From assembly GCA_017959525.1 (NCBI GenBank), contig JAGDAL010000350.1, positions 1 through 8,161 of the forward strand: 8,161 nt of DNA, written 5' to 3'. Shown here in pieces: positions 1-6,425 of this stretch; position 1 is the stretch's first letter, and every line of letters begins with the position of its first letter. Made by a program: the position numbers and the translations under genes. The notes under the pieces are model-generated. The model searched no databases, was not told the origin of the DNA, and saw only the letters and a list, made by a program, of their open reading frames with translations. The DNA comes from Lachnospiraceae bacterium (lineage in GTDB: Bacteria; Bacillota; Clostridia; Lachnospirales; Lachnospiraceae).

Positions 1-117
1 ATCGGTTTTGACCAGGCCGAAGCAGTGTCTGCTCTTTTTAGAGAACAGGGGTTTAAAGACGTGGTTTGCCATAAGGATTTGGCAGGCAATGACCGTGTGG
101 TGGAGGGACACCTGTAG
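1..117 (+). CDS. prmC: PrmC (HemK) release-factor glutamine methyltransferase, C-terminal end only
   Basis: The reading frame is open from the first base and ends at TAG (115-117), giving 38 residues. They match the end of the PrmC/HemK family: an IGFDQAEAV segment, then LFREQGF, then KDLAGNDRVV, which is the usual C-terminal signature with a DLAG-x-DR core. PrmC is a SAM-dependent enzyme that N5-methylates the glutamine of the GGQ motif in RF1 and RF2. The SAM-binding and NPPY catalytic parts lie upstream of the window. Its position directly before prfA is the classic bacterial arrangement and supports the call: the enzyme's substrate, RF1, is the next gene, 108 bases downstream. Identity is inferred from a short fragment plus context. 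Confidence 0.88.
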   Translation: MGFDQAEAVSALFREQGFKDVVCHKDLAGNDRVVEGHL

Positions 118-139
118 CGCTGCGGATCACAGGTAGATA

Positions 140-168
140 TTTACGGATGACGGAAATTGTGATACAAT
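140..168 (+). promoter_or_regulatory. Likely sigma-A promoter of prfA (extended -10)
   Basis: A -10 hexamer TACAAT (163-168, five of six to consensus) is preceded by TG one base upstream (160-161), making an extended -10. A -35-like TTTACG (140-145, four of six) lies 17 bases upstream, the optimal spacing. The predicted start is near 175. It lies between prmC and prfA, so prfA could be transcribed independently of prmC. Prediction from sequence only. Confidence 0.6.
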
Positions 169-175
169 AGGCGCG

Positions 176-198
176 CTGTGTGTCGCATTGGCACACAG
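176..198 (+). other. Hairpin at the predicted 5' end of the prfA mRNA
   Basis: CTGTGTG (176-182) is exactly complementary to CACACAG (192-198). A G-T and a C-G pair extend the stem inward to 9 pairs with a 5-base loop (185-189). It begins about one base after the predicted start site (175) and ends 16 bases before the prfA Shine-Dalgarno sequence AGGAG (215-219). No T-tract follows directly, so it is not a normal terminator. A 5'-terminal stem that stabilises the mRNA, or a regulator site, are both possible. Confidence 0.5.
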
Positions 199-225
199 GT
201 GGTTTTGTTTAAATAGGAGTGTTTT

Positions 226-1302
226 ATGTTTGATAAGTTAGAGGATTTATTGATCCATTATCAGGAAATTATGAATATGCTCAGTGAGCCGGATATTGCC
301 AACGATAGCCGACGCTTTCAGAAGTTAATGAAGGAGCAGAGTGATTTGACTCCTTTGGTTAACGCTTATACCGAATACAAGAAAAGCAAACAGGCCATCG
401 AGGATTCTCTTGCCATCTTAGACGAAGAGTCTGATGAAGAGATGAAGGAACTTGCCAAGGAAGAACTGAACGAGGCCAAGGCAAGAGTAGAAGAGCTTGA
501 GAACGAATTGAAGATTTTACTTCTGCCGAAGGACCCGAACGATAACAAGAACGTTATCGTGGAAATTCGTGCAGGTGCCGGCGGAGATGAGGCAGCTTTA
601 TTTGCTGCTGAGATTTACCGTATGTATATCCATTATGCAGAAGGCAGAGGCTGGAAGACAGAGCTCATCGAAGCAGAAGAGACCGGTATCGGCGGTATGA
701 AGTCTGTGAACTTCATGGTATCCGGTAACGGCGCATACTCAGTGCTTAAGTATGAGTCTGGTGTACATCGTGTACAGCGTGTTCCGGAGACCGAGTCCGG
801 CGGACGTATCCATACCTCTACCATTACCGTAGCAGTGATGCCGGAGGCAGAGGATGTAGATATCGAGATCAACGAGAAGGATATCCGTATCGACGTAATG
901 CGTGCATCCGGTAACGGTGGACAGTGCGTTAATACCACAGACTCCGCTGTACGTTTGACCCATTACCCAACCGGTATTGTCATCTATTCTCAGACTGAGA
1001 AGTCTCAGTTACAGAACAAGGACAAGGCGTTCGCATTGTTGCGTGCCAAGTTATACGATATGGAACTTCAGAGACAGCAGGCAGAGGCTTCTGCAGAGCG
1101 TCTCTCCCAGATCGGAACCGGAGACCGTTCCGAGAAGATCCGTACTTACAACTTCCCACAGGGACGTGTAACGGATCACAGAATCAACTTAACCTTGTAC
1201 AAGTTGGATAAGATTATGGATGGCGATATCCAGGAAATCTTAGATGCATTGATTGCAGCAGATCAGGCGAAGCGTCTGTCCACCATGGACCAGGCAAGCT
1301 AG
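226..1302 (+). CDS. prfA: Peptide chain release factor 1 (RF1)
   Basis: RF1 recognises UAA and UAG in the ribosomal A site and triggers release of the finished protein. The 358 residues match the family length (about 360). An N-terminal helical, Glu/Lys-rich coiled-coil domain covers roughly 1-100. The conserved RAGAGGDEA segment is at 115-123. The codon-reading tripeptide region [11 protein letters not shown] (181-191) carries the P-x-T motif of RF1 as PET (187-189). The catalytic GGQ is at 231-233, followed by [13 protein letters not shown]233 is the residue PrmC methylates. [13 protein letters not shown] near 317-329 is also typical. The ATG start is set by AGGAG (215-219) six bases upstream. 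The gene ends in TAG, and a second in-frame TAG lies at 1306-1308. Context after prmC agrees fully. Confidence 0.98.
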   Translation: MFDKLEDLLIHYQEIMNMLSEPDIANDSRRFQKLMKEQSDLTPLVNAYTEYKKSKQAIEDSLAILDEESDEEMKELAKEELNEAKARVEELENELKILLLPKDPNDNKNVIVEIRAGAGGDEAALFAAEIYRMYIHYAEGRGWKTELIEAEETGIGGMKSVNFMVSGNGAYSVLKYESGVHRVQRVPETESGGRIHTSTITVAVMPEAEDVDIEINEKDIRIDVMRASGNGGQCVNTTDSAVRLTHYPTGIVIYSQTEKSQLQNKDKAFALLRAKLYDMELQRQQAEASAERLSQIGTGDRSEKIRTYNFPQGRVTDHRINLTLYKLDKIMDGDIQEILDALIAADQAKRLSTMDQAS

Positions 1303-1322
1303 ACATAGTCCCGGATTTGCGT

Positions 1323-1344
1323 ATTAAATTGTACGAAATTTAAT
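1323..1344 (+). repeat. AT-only inverted repeat after prfA
   Basis: ATTAAATT (1323-1330) and AATTTAAT (1337-1344) are perfect 8-base complements around a 6-base loop. It sits between the prfA stop and the terminator. It is weak as RNA because all pairs are A-T, so it may be chance in AT-rich spacer or a small 3'-UTR structure. Confidence 0.3.
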
Positions 1345-1350
1345 TCAGAA

Positions 1351-1386
1351 AAAGAACGCAGTTATCGGGAATTGCGTTCTTTTTTT
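1351..1386 (+). terminator. Intrinsic terminator of prfA
   Basis: AAAGAACGCA (1351-1360) pairs perfectly with TGCGTTCTTT (1373-1382), and three further pairs (one G-T) close the stem to about 13 pairs with a 6-base loop. A run of seven T (1380-1386) follows the GC-containing part. This is a textbook rho-independent terminator and separates the prmC-prfA unit from the suf operon. Confidence 0.92.
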
Positions 1387-1399
1387 ATTATGTTATAAT
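1372..1399 (+). promoter_or_regulatory. Promoter of the suf operon (extended -10, weak -35)
   Basis: TATAAT (1394-1399) is a perfect -10 and is preceded by TG one base upstream (1391-1392), an extended -10. The best -35 is TTGCGT (1372-1377), three of six to consensus, 16 bases upstream; it lies in the 3' arm of the prfA terminator. The predicted start is near 1406, giving a leader of about 70 bases before sufC. The -10 is convincing and the -35 is not, which would fit a promoter helped or controlled by a regulator. Confidence 0.7.
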
Positions 1400-1435
1400 A
1401 GAAGAACATGTGGGTTGGTGTGATGAATATACACT

Positions 1436-1449
1436 ATTCCCATAGGAAT
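1436..1449 (+). promoter_or_regulatory. Palindrome in the suf leader, candidate operator
   Basis: ATTCC (1436-1440) and GGAAT (1445-1449) form a perfect palindrome with a 4-base centre (CATA). It lies about 30 bases downstream of the predicted start and 12 bases before the sufC Shine-Dalgarno sequence (AGGAGG, 1461-1466). suf operons of many bacteria are controlled by Rrf2-family repressors such as IscR, and this position would allow a roadblock. No regulator gene is in the window and the motif was not matched to a known site. Confidence 0.35.
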
Positions 1450-1474
1450 TAAAACAAATAAGGAGGCACATATT

Positions 1475-2218
1475 ATGGCCGAGCAGATTTTAAATGTATC
1501 AGGACTGAAGGTAACCGTTGAAGATAAGGAAATCCTTCATGGTCTGGATTTGACCCTGAATGCCGGTGAGACACATGTCATCATGGGACCGAACGGCGCA
1601 GGTAAGTCTACCCTTGGTTCTACCTTAATGGGTGACCCAAGATATGTCATTACCGACGGCAAGGTAATCTTCCAGGGTGAAGATATTACCGGTGAGAGTG
1701 CCGATAAGATTTCTAAGAAGGGTATGTTTTTATCCTTCCAGAATCCGGTAGAGGTTCCGGGTATTACATTATCTAACTTCATTCGTAGCGCATTGGAGCA
1801 GAAGACCGGTAAGCACATCCGTGTTTGGGACTTCAAGAAGGAATTGGAGCAGACCATGGCGATTCTGAATATGGATCCTTCCTATGCAGAGCGTGATTTG
1901 AACGTTGGTTTCTCCGGTGGTGAGAAGAAGAAGGCTGAGATTCTTCAGCTTCTGATGTTGAAGCCATCTCTTGCTATTCTTGATGAGACCGATTCCGGTT
2001 TGGATGTTGATGCGGTTCGTACCGTATCCGAAGGTATCGAGGTTTACAAGAAGACCGTTGGCGGTGCATTGTTAATCATCACTCACAGCACCAAGATTTT
2101 GGAAGCATTAAGCGTTGATGCAACCCACGTTTTGGTGGATGGTAAGATTGTTCACAATGGTGATCAGAGCTTGATTGATGATATCAATGAGAACGGTTTC
2201 GAGCGTTTTTTGAATTAA
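1475..2218 (+). CDS. sufC: Fe-S cluster assembly ATPase SufC
   Basis: SufC is the ABC-type ATPase of the SufBCD scaffold; it is cytosolic and not a transporter. ATP binding and dimerisation of SufC reshape SufB-SufD so a cluster can form. All ABC motifs are present in the 247 residues: Walker A GPNGAGKST (38-46), Q-loop Q89 in SFQNP, signature FSGGEKKK (146-153), Walker B LAILDE (166-171) with catalytic E171, D-loop SGLD (174-177) and H-loop H204. The FSGGEKKK-x-E signature and the DETDSGLD run are specific to SufC and separate it from transporter ATPases. The ATG is fixed by a perfect AGGAGG (1461-1466) eight bases upstream. It is the first gene of the operon; sufB follows after 18 bases. 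All 19 lysines use AAG, suggesting strong expression. Confidence 0.98.
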   Translation: MAEQILNVSGLKVTVEDKEILHGLDLTLNAGETHVIMGPNGAGKSTLGSTLMGDPRYVITDGKVIFQGEDITGESADKISKKGMFLSFQNPVEVPGITLSNFIRSALEQKTGKHIRVWDFKKELEQTMAILNMDPSYAERDLNVGFSGGEKKKAEILQLLMLKPSLAILDETDSGLDVDAVRTVSEGIEVYKKTVGGALLIITHSTKILEALSVDATHVLVDGKIVHNGDQSLIDDINENGFERFLN

Positions 2219-2236
2219 CCCGTTAGGAGCAGATAA

Positions 2237-3649
2237 ATGAGCAAAGAGAAAACACAAGTTGAGGACATTGACCGCAGCCTCTATGACTTCCGCTATGAAG
2301 AGAAAGACGTCTTCAAAGTAGAAGAGGGACTGACCCCGGACATTGTTCGTCAGATTTCAAAAGATCGTAACGATCCGGATTGGATGTTGGAGTTTCGTCT
2401 GAAGGCTCTGGAGATTTACAACCAGATGGAAGTACCGGAATGGGGCCCATCCATTGAAGGATTAAATATGGATAACATCGTTACCTACATTCGTCCGAAG
2501 GCAGAGCGTATGCAGAAGGACTGGAACGATGTTCCTACCGATATCAAGGACACCTTCGAGCGCCTTGGTATTCCACAGGCAGAGCGTGCATCCCTAGCAG
2601 GTGTAGGTGCACAGTACGATTCCGAGTTGGTATATCACAACGTGAAGGATGAGGTTGCTGCACAGGGCGTTATCTATACCGACGTAGAGAGTGCATTGCA
2701 CGGCGAGTATGCCGACATGATTAAGGAACACTTCATGAAGTTGGTTCCTCCGACTGACCACAAGTTCGCAGCATTGCATGGTGCGGTTTGGTCCGGTGGT
2801 TCCTTCGTATACGTTCCACCGGGAGTGAAGGTAGAGATTCCTCTGCAGTCTTACTTCCGTCTGAATGCAGCCGGAGCAGGACAGTTCGAGCATACCTTAA
2901 TCATCGTAGATGAGGGCGCAGACCTTCACTTCATCGAGGGCTGTAGTGCACCGAAGTATAACGTAGCCAATCTTCATGCCGGTTGTGTAGAGCTCTTCGT
3001 AGGTAAGAATGCGAAGTTGCGTTACTCTACCATTGAGAACTGGTCTAAGAATATGTACAACCTGAACACCAAGCGTGCCCGCGTAGAAGAGGGCGGTAAG
3101 ATTGAGTGGGTATCCGGTTCCTTCGGATCTCATGTATCTTATCTCTATCCGATGAGTGTCTTGCAGGGAGACAATTCCCGTTGCGAGTTCACCGGTGTTA
3201 CCTTCGCCGGTCACGGACAGAACCTGGATACCGGAACCAAGGTGGTTCATGTAGGTAAGAATACATCTTCCTATATTAATACCAGATCCATCTCCAAGAG
3301 TGATGGTATCTCCACCTTCCGTAGTGCGGTTGTTGTCGGCAAGAACGCTAAGGGTTCCAAGTCCGCAGTATCTTGTGAGTCCTTAATGTTAGATGATATC
3401 TCCAGATCCGATACCATTCCGGCGATGGATATTCGTACCGATGATGTAGATATCGGACATGAAGCCAAGATCGGTCGCATTAGCGACGACGTGGTATTCT
3501 ACCTGATGAGCCGCGGTATGTCCGAGGAAGATGCAAGAGCACTGATCGTTAGTGGTTTTGCAGACAACGTTAGCAAAGAATTACCATTGGAATATGCAGT
3601 TGAAATGAATAACCTCATCCGTCTTGAGATGAAGGGCAGCATCGGTTAG
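2237..3649 (+). CDS. sufB: Fe-S cluster scaffold protein SufB
   Basis: SufB is the scaffold subunit that receives sulfur and on which the Fe-S cluster is assembled with SufC and SufD. The 470 residues are full length (E. coli SufB is 495). The right-handed beta-helix core runs from about 180 to 410. Residues matched to those important in E. coli SufB are R208 and N210 (in YFRLN), C236 in EGCSAP, C380 in SAVSCESLMLD, and H408-E409 in IGHEAK; their mutual spacing fits the E. coli numbering apart from one small length difference. The C-terminal FYLMSRG (421-427) is the SufB/SufD signature that docks SufC. AGGAG (2225-2229) sets the ATG. The first five lysine codons are all AAA, while 23 of the other 24 are AAG, so the 5' end differs in codon use. 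Confidence 0.98.
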   Translation: MSKEKTQVEDIDRSLYDFRYEEKDVFKVEEGLTPDIVRQISKDRNDPDWMLEFRLKALEIYNQMEVPEWGPSIEGLNMDNIVTYIRPKAERMQKDWNDVPTDIKDTFERLGIPQAERASLAGVGAQYDSELVYHNVKDEVAAQGVIYTDVESALHGEYADMIKEHFMKLVPPTDHKFAALHGAVWSGGSFVYVPPGVKVEIPLQSYFRLNAAGAGQFEHTLIIVDEGADLHFIEGCSAPKYNVANLHAGCVELFVGKNAKLRYSTIENWSKNMYNLNTKRARVEEGGKIEWVSGSFGSHVSYLYPMSVLQGDNSRCEFTGVTFAGHGQNLDTGTKVVHVGKNTSSYINTRSISKSDGISTFRSAVVVGKNAKGSKSAVSCESLMLDDISRSDTIPAMDIRTDDVDIGHEAKIGRISDDVVFYLMSRGMSEEDARALIVSGFADNVSKELPLEYAVEMNNLIRLEMKGSIG

Positions 3650-3664
3650 GAAGGAGGTAGAGAC

Positions 3665-4732
3665 ATGAGTGAACAGACTTTAACCATTAACAATCTACCT
3701 GCACCAACCTGGAACTGGTTGCGTATGAATGATGCAACCGTTCGTGTACCGGCTGAGAAGCTAACCTACATTGCAGGTGACGAAGTTCCGGCAGGCATCT
3801 CCAAAGCAGTTTTGGATGCACCGGAGTTACGTGAGGTGGTATCCGGATTCGGCCCACAGGCGGCATCCGTATTTGATGAAGTAAGTGAAGTGGTATCTTA
3901 TACCACAGCCGGAGAAGTTACAGATCCGATTCGTTTGGACTATGATTTTTCCGAAGGAGCAAACAGCGTGAATGCCATTGAACTTCATGCTCCGGAAGGA
4001 TGCTCTATGCTGGTAATCCAGAACTTCCATTCCGAGAAGAACGGATTCGGTTTTGCCGGCGTATCTACTAAGTATGACATTGCAAAGAATGCGAAGATTA
4101 CCCTGGTACAGGTTCAGACCTTAGGGGATGATCTTACCTTCTGTAATGATATTGGCGGACGTTGTGACGAGGAAGGTTCCTTCCAGCTGATCCAGTTGGT
4201 ATTGGCAGGCAAGGAGACTTACATCGGAAGCAACACAGCCTTGGCTGGCAAGCGTTCGGATTTGCAGATTAACATGGCTTACATCGTAGAAGGTAACCAT
4301 GTACTGGATATGAACTACGTTGCAGATCATACCGGCAAGAAGACCCACTGTGATATTCAGGCAGCCGGCGTGCTTCGTAACGAGGCCAAGAAGGTATTCC
4401 GCGGAACCATCGACTTCAAGCGTGGTTGTGCAGGAGCTACCGGTTCTGAGATTGAGGACGTACTTTTAATGGATGAGGATGTCATCAACCAGACCATTCC
4501 GCTGATTCTATGTTCCGAAGAGGACGTAGAAGGTACCCATGGTGCGACCATCGGTAAGCTCAATGAGGACTTATTGTTCTACTTGGAGTCCCGTGGTTTG
4601 GCACTTCGTGACATCTATGAGATGATGGCACGTGCCCGCGTAGATGCGGTATGTAACCTGATTCCGGACGAAGCGACCAGAGAGTGGGTTATGAATTATT
4701 TAGGAAAAGAAAAAGAAGAAGAGGAATCATAA
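3665..4732 (+). CDS. sufD: Fe-S cluster assembly protein SufD
   Basis: SufD is the SufB paralogue that pairs with it across a shared beta-helix interface and binds the second SufC. At 355 residues it is shorter than E. coli or Bacillus SufD (over 420), mainly in the N-terminal part. Features seen: HAPEGCSMLVIQN (108-120), the beta-helix core from about 100 to 295, FRGTIDFKRG (245-254), the paralogue-typical EDVLLMD (264-270), and THGATIG (291-297) holding H292, equivalent to the essential E. coli His360. The Cys two residues before that His in E. coli (Cys358) is Gly290 here. FYLESRG (305-311) is the SufC-docking signature. The tail KEKEEEES is very acidic and is coded by a 25-base purine run that doubles as the sufS ribosome site. 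A strong AAGGAGGT (3651-3658) precedes the ATG. Confidence 0.96.
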   Translation: MSEQTLTINNLPAPTWNWLRMNDATVRVPAEKLTYIAGDEVPAGISKAVLDAPELREVVSGFGPQAASVFDEVSEVVSYTTAGEVTDPIRLDYDFSEGANSVNAIELHAPEGCSMLVIQNFHSEKNGFGFAGVSTKYDIAKNAKITLVQVQTLGDDLTFCNDIGGRCDEEGSFQLIQLVLAGKETYIGSNTALAGKRSDLQINMAYIVEGNHVLDMNYVADHTGKKTHCDIQAAGVLRNEAKKVFRGTIDFKRGCAGATGSEIEDVLLMDEDVINQTIPLILCSEEDVEGTHGATIGKLNEDLLFYLESRGLALRDIYEMMARARVDAVCNLIPDEATREWVMNYLGKEKEEEES

Positions 4733-5955
4733 TGACTGAAACAGATTTGCAGATGCGCAAAGAATTCCCGATTCTCAAGAATCGAAATGTCGTATATTTA
4801 GACAACGCAGCGACTTCTCAGAAGCCACCATGCGTCATCGAGGCAGCTGCAGAATATTATAAATTGAACAACGCGAATCCGATGCGTGGGTTGTATGAGC
4901 TTTCGATTGATGCAACCAATGCATATGAGGATGCACGTAGCACTGTAGCGAATTTTATCCATGCGTCCCGCCCGGAAGAAATCGTATTTACCCGGAATGC
5001 AACCGAGAGTATGAACCTGGTTGCGTACTCCTACGGAATGCATTTCCTTCACGAGGGAGACGAGATTATCGTTAGTATTGCAGAGCACCACAGTAATATG
5101 TTACCGTGGAGACAGGTAGCAAAGGTTACCGGTGCGCATGTAACTTACCTCTTCTGTAAGGAAGACGGAACCCTGACACCGGATATGTTGGAAGAGATTA
5201 TTTCCGACAAGACTAAGATTGTTGCCATTACCCAGATTTCCAATGTATTTGGACGTCTCAATGACATCAAGGGCTTTGCGGCAGTTGCGCATGCACACGG
5301 CGCTATCATGGTAGCAGACGGAGCACAGTCCGTTCCGCATATTCCTGTAGATGTACAGGATTTGGATGTGGATTTCATGGGCTTCTCCGGACACAAGATG
5401 TTCGCACCTATGGGAATCGGAGCTCTTTACGGCAAGTATGAGCTCTTAGAGGCCATGCCTCCGTTCTTATACGGCGGTGAGATGATCGAGTATGTTTCCA
5501 TGGAAGATGCCACCTATGCGGAAGTGCCTCACAAGTTCGAGGCCGGTACCGTGAATGTCGGTGGTGCGGTTGGATTGGCTGAGGCTATCCGATTCATGGG
5601 TCGCTTCGGTTGGGAGCGCATTGAGAAGCGTGAGAATGACTTAACGGTGTATGCCATGGAGAAGGTGGTTCGTCTACCGCACATCCATGTGCTTGGTGCC
5701 GCCGATCCGATGGATCACCACGGTATCATCACCTTTATGATTGACGGTGTACATCCGCATGATGTTGCTGCGATTTTTGATGCACACAACATCGCCATTC
5801 GCGCGGGTCATCATTGTGCGCAGCCACTGCATAAATATCTGGGCAAGTTATCTACTTCCCGCGCATCCTTAGCCTTCTACAACAACGAAGATGACATCGA
5901 TGCATTCGTAGATTGCCTTGGAAATATTCGGAAGGATATGGGATTTAGCGATTAA
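4732..5955 (+). CDS. sufS: Cysteine desulfurase SufS
   Basis: SufS is a PLP-dependent enzyme that turns L-cysteine into alanine and holds the sulfur as a persulfide for transfer to SufU. From the ATG at 4732 it has 407 residues, the family norm. Motifs: YLDNAATSQKP (22-32); AEHHSN (117-122) with H120 stacking on PLP; D196 and Q199 in VADGAQS; the PLP lysine K222 in FSGHKMFAPMG; the catalytic cysteine C362 in RAGHHCAQP; and TSRAS (375-379) with R377 for substrate carboxylate. The short region around C362 marks the group II (SufS) type. A longer frame with a GTG at 4684 exists, but it lies inside sufD and adds 16 basic residues unlike the family. The ATG overlaps the sufD stop as TAATG, with GAGG (4721-4724) seven bases upstream, so translation is probably coupled to sufD. 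Confidence 0.97.
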   Translation: MTETDLQMRKEFPILKNRNVVYLDNAATSQKPPCVIEAAAEYYKLNNANPMRGLYELSIDATNAYEDARSTVANFIHASRPEEIVFTRNATESMNLVAYSYGMHFLHEGDEIIVSIAEHHSNMLPWRQVAKVTGAHVTYLFCKEDGTLTPDMLEEIISDKTKIVAITQISNVFGRLNDIKGFAAVAHAHGAIMVADGAQSVPHIPVDVQDLDVDFMGFSGHKMFAPMGIGALYGKYELLEAMPPFLYGGEMIEYVSMEDATYAEVPHKFEAGTVNVGGAVGLAEAIRFMGRFGWERIEKRENDLTVYAMEKVVRLPHIHVLGAADPMDHHGIITFMIDGVHPHDVAAIFDAHNIAIRAGHHCAQPLHKYLGKLSTSRASLAFYNNEDDIDAFVDCLGNIRKDMGFSD

Positions 5956-5975
5956 GTTCATAGAGGGGAATCATT

Positions 5976-6401
5976 ATGGCAAATACATTTTATAATGAAA
6001 TTTTGACCGATCATAATATGAATCCTGTACATAAACACGCCATCGAGGGTGCGAATTTCACCCTTGAGGGCGTGAATCCGTCTTGTGGGGATGATATTAT
6101 CCTGCAGTTACGGGTAGAGGATGATGTGATTGTGGACGGTGGCTATACCGGAGACGGTTGTGCAATTTCGCAGGCATCTGCAGATATGATGTTGGATTTG
6201 ATCATTGGCAAGACCAAGGAAGAGGCCCTTCGTCTGTCTGATATTTTCCTGCGTATGATTACCGGCAACATTACCGAAGAAGAGCATGCCGAGTTGGAGG
6301 AGGCAGGCATTCTTCAGGATGTATCTCATATGCCGGCCCGTGTAAAGTGTGCGGTTTTGGGATGGCACACCATGGACGAGATGTTCAAACCGGGTGAATA
6401 G
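5976..6401 (+). CDS. sufU: Sulfur-transfer protein SufU
   Basis: SufU accepts persulfide sulfur from SufS and passes it on for cluster building. In Firmicutes it replaces SufE and is zinc-bound, unlike scaffold IscU. The 141 residues fit (B. subtilis SufU about 147). The four zinc/sulfur-site residues are present: C37 and D39 in NPSCGD, C62 in GDGCAIS, and C125 in RVKCAVLGW. The segment between C62 and C125 contains the extra 18-20 residues that distinguish SufU from IscU. The N-terminal FYNEILTDHN-x-NP (5-16) is also typical. The start is set by AGGGG (5964-5968) seven bases before ATG; the gap from sufS is 20 bases, so it is cotranscribed. Being next to sufS matches their direct partnership. 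Confidence 0.96.
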   Translation: MANTFYNEILTDHNMNPVHKHAIEGANFTLEGVNPSCGDDIILQLRVEDDVIVDGGYTGDGCAISQASADMMLDLIIGKTKEEALRLSDIFLRMITGNITEEEHAELEEAGILQDVSHMPARVKCAVLGWHTMDEMFKPGE

Positions 6402-6425
6402 AGAACAGAGTGAAGGAGATATTGT

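Noticed and set aside
784..792. PET instead of PAT/PVT in the RF1 codon-reading motif
   Set aside because: The motif is P-x-T with a variable middle residue, and glutamate at this position is normal for Firmicute RF1 as far as I recall.
928..930. Cysteine directly after GGQ in RF1
   Set aside because: This position varies among bacteria (His, Asn, Cys) and GGQC is familiar from clostridial RF1, so it is not unusual.
1416..1436. Weak 7-pair hairpin in the suf leader
   Set aside because: Two of the pairs are G-T and the loop is seven bases. There is no conserved riboswitch core and no terminator partner, so it is probably not regulatory.
1423..1452. Nine-codon leader ORF in the suf 5' leader
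   Set aside because: It has an ATG and a TAA but only a poor ribosome site, no cysteine or run of regulatory codons, and no attenuator structure after it. It is best explained by chance.
4702..4726. Possible -1 frameshift in the sufD purine run making a SufD-SufS fusion
   Set aside because: The sufS frame is open across this run and A-AAA slips are possible, but there is no canonical slippery heptamer and no downstream stem. A good independent sufS start explains the layout more simply.
4684..4731. Upstream GTG start for sufS adding 16 residues
   Set aside because: The extension lies inside sufD, is highly basic (RKRKRRR) from reading a purine run, has no suitable ribosome site, and SufS proteins begin near the ATG at 4732.
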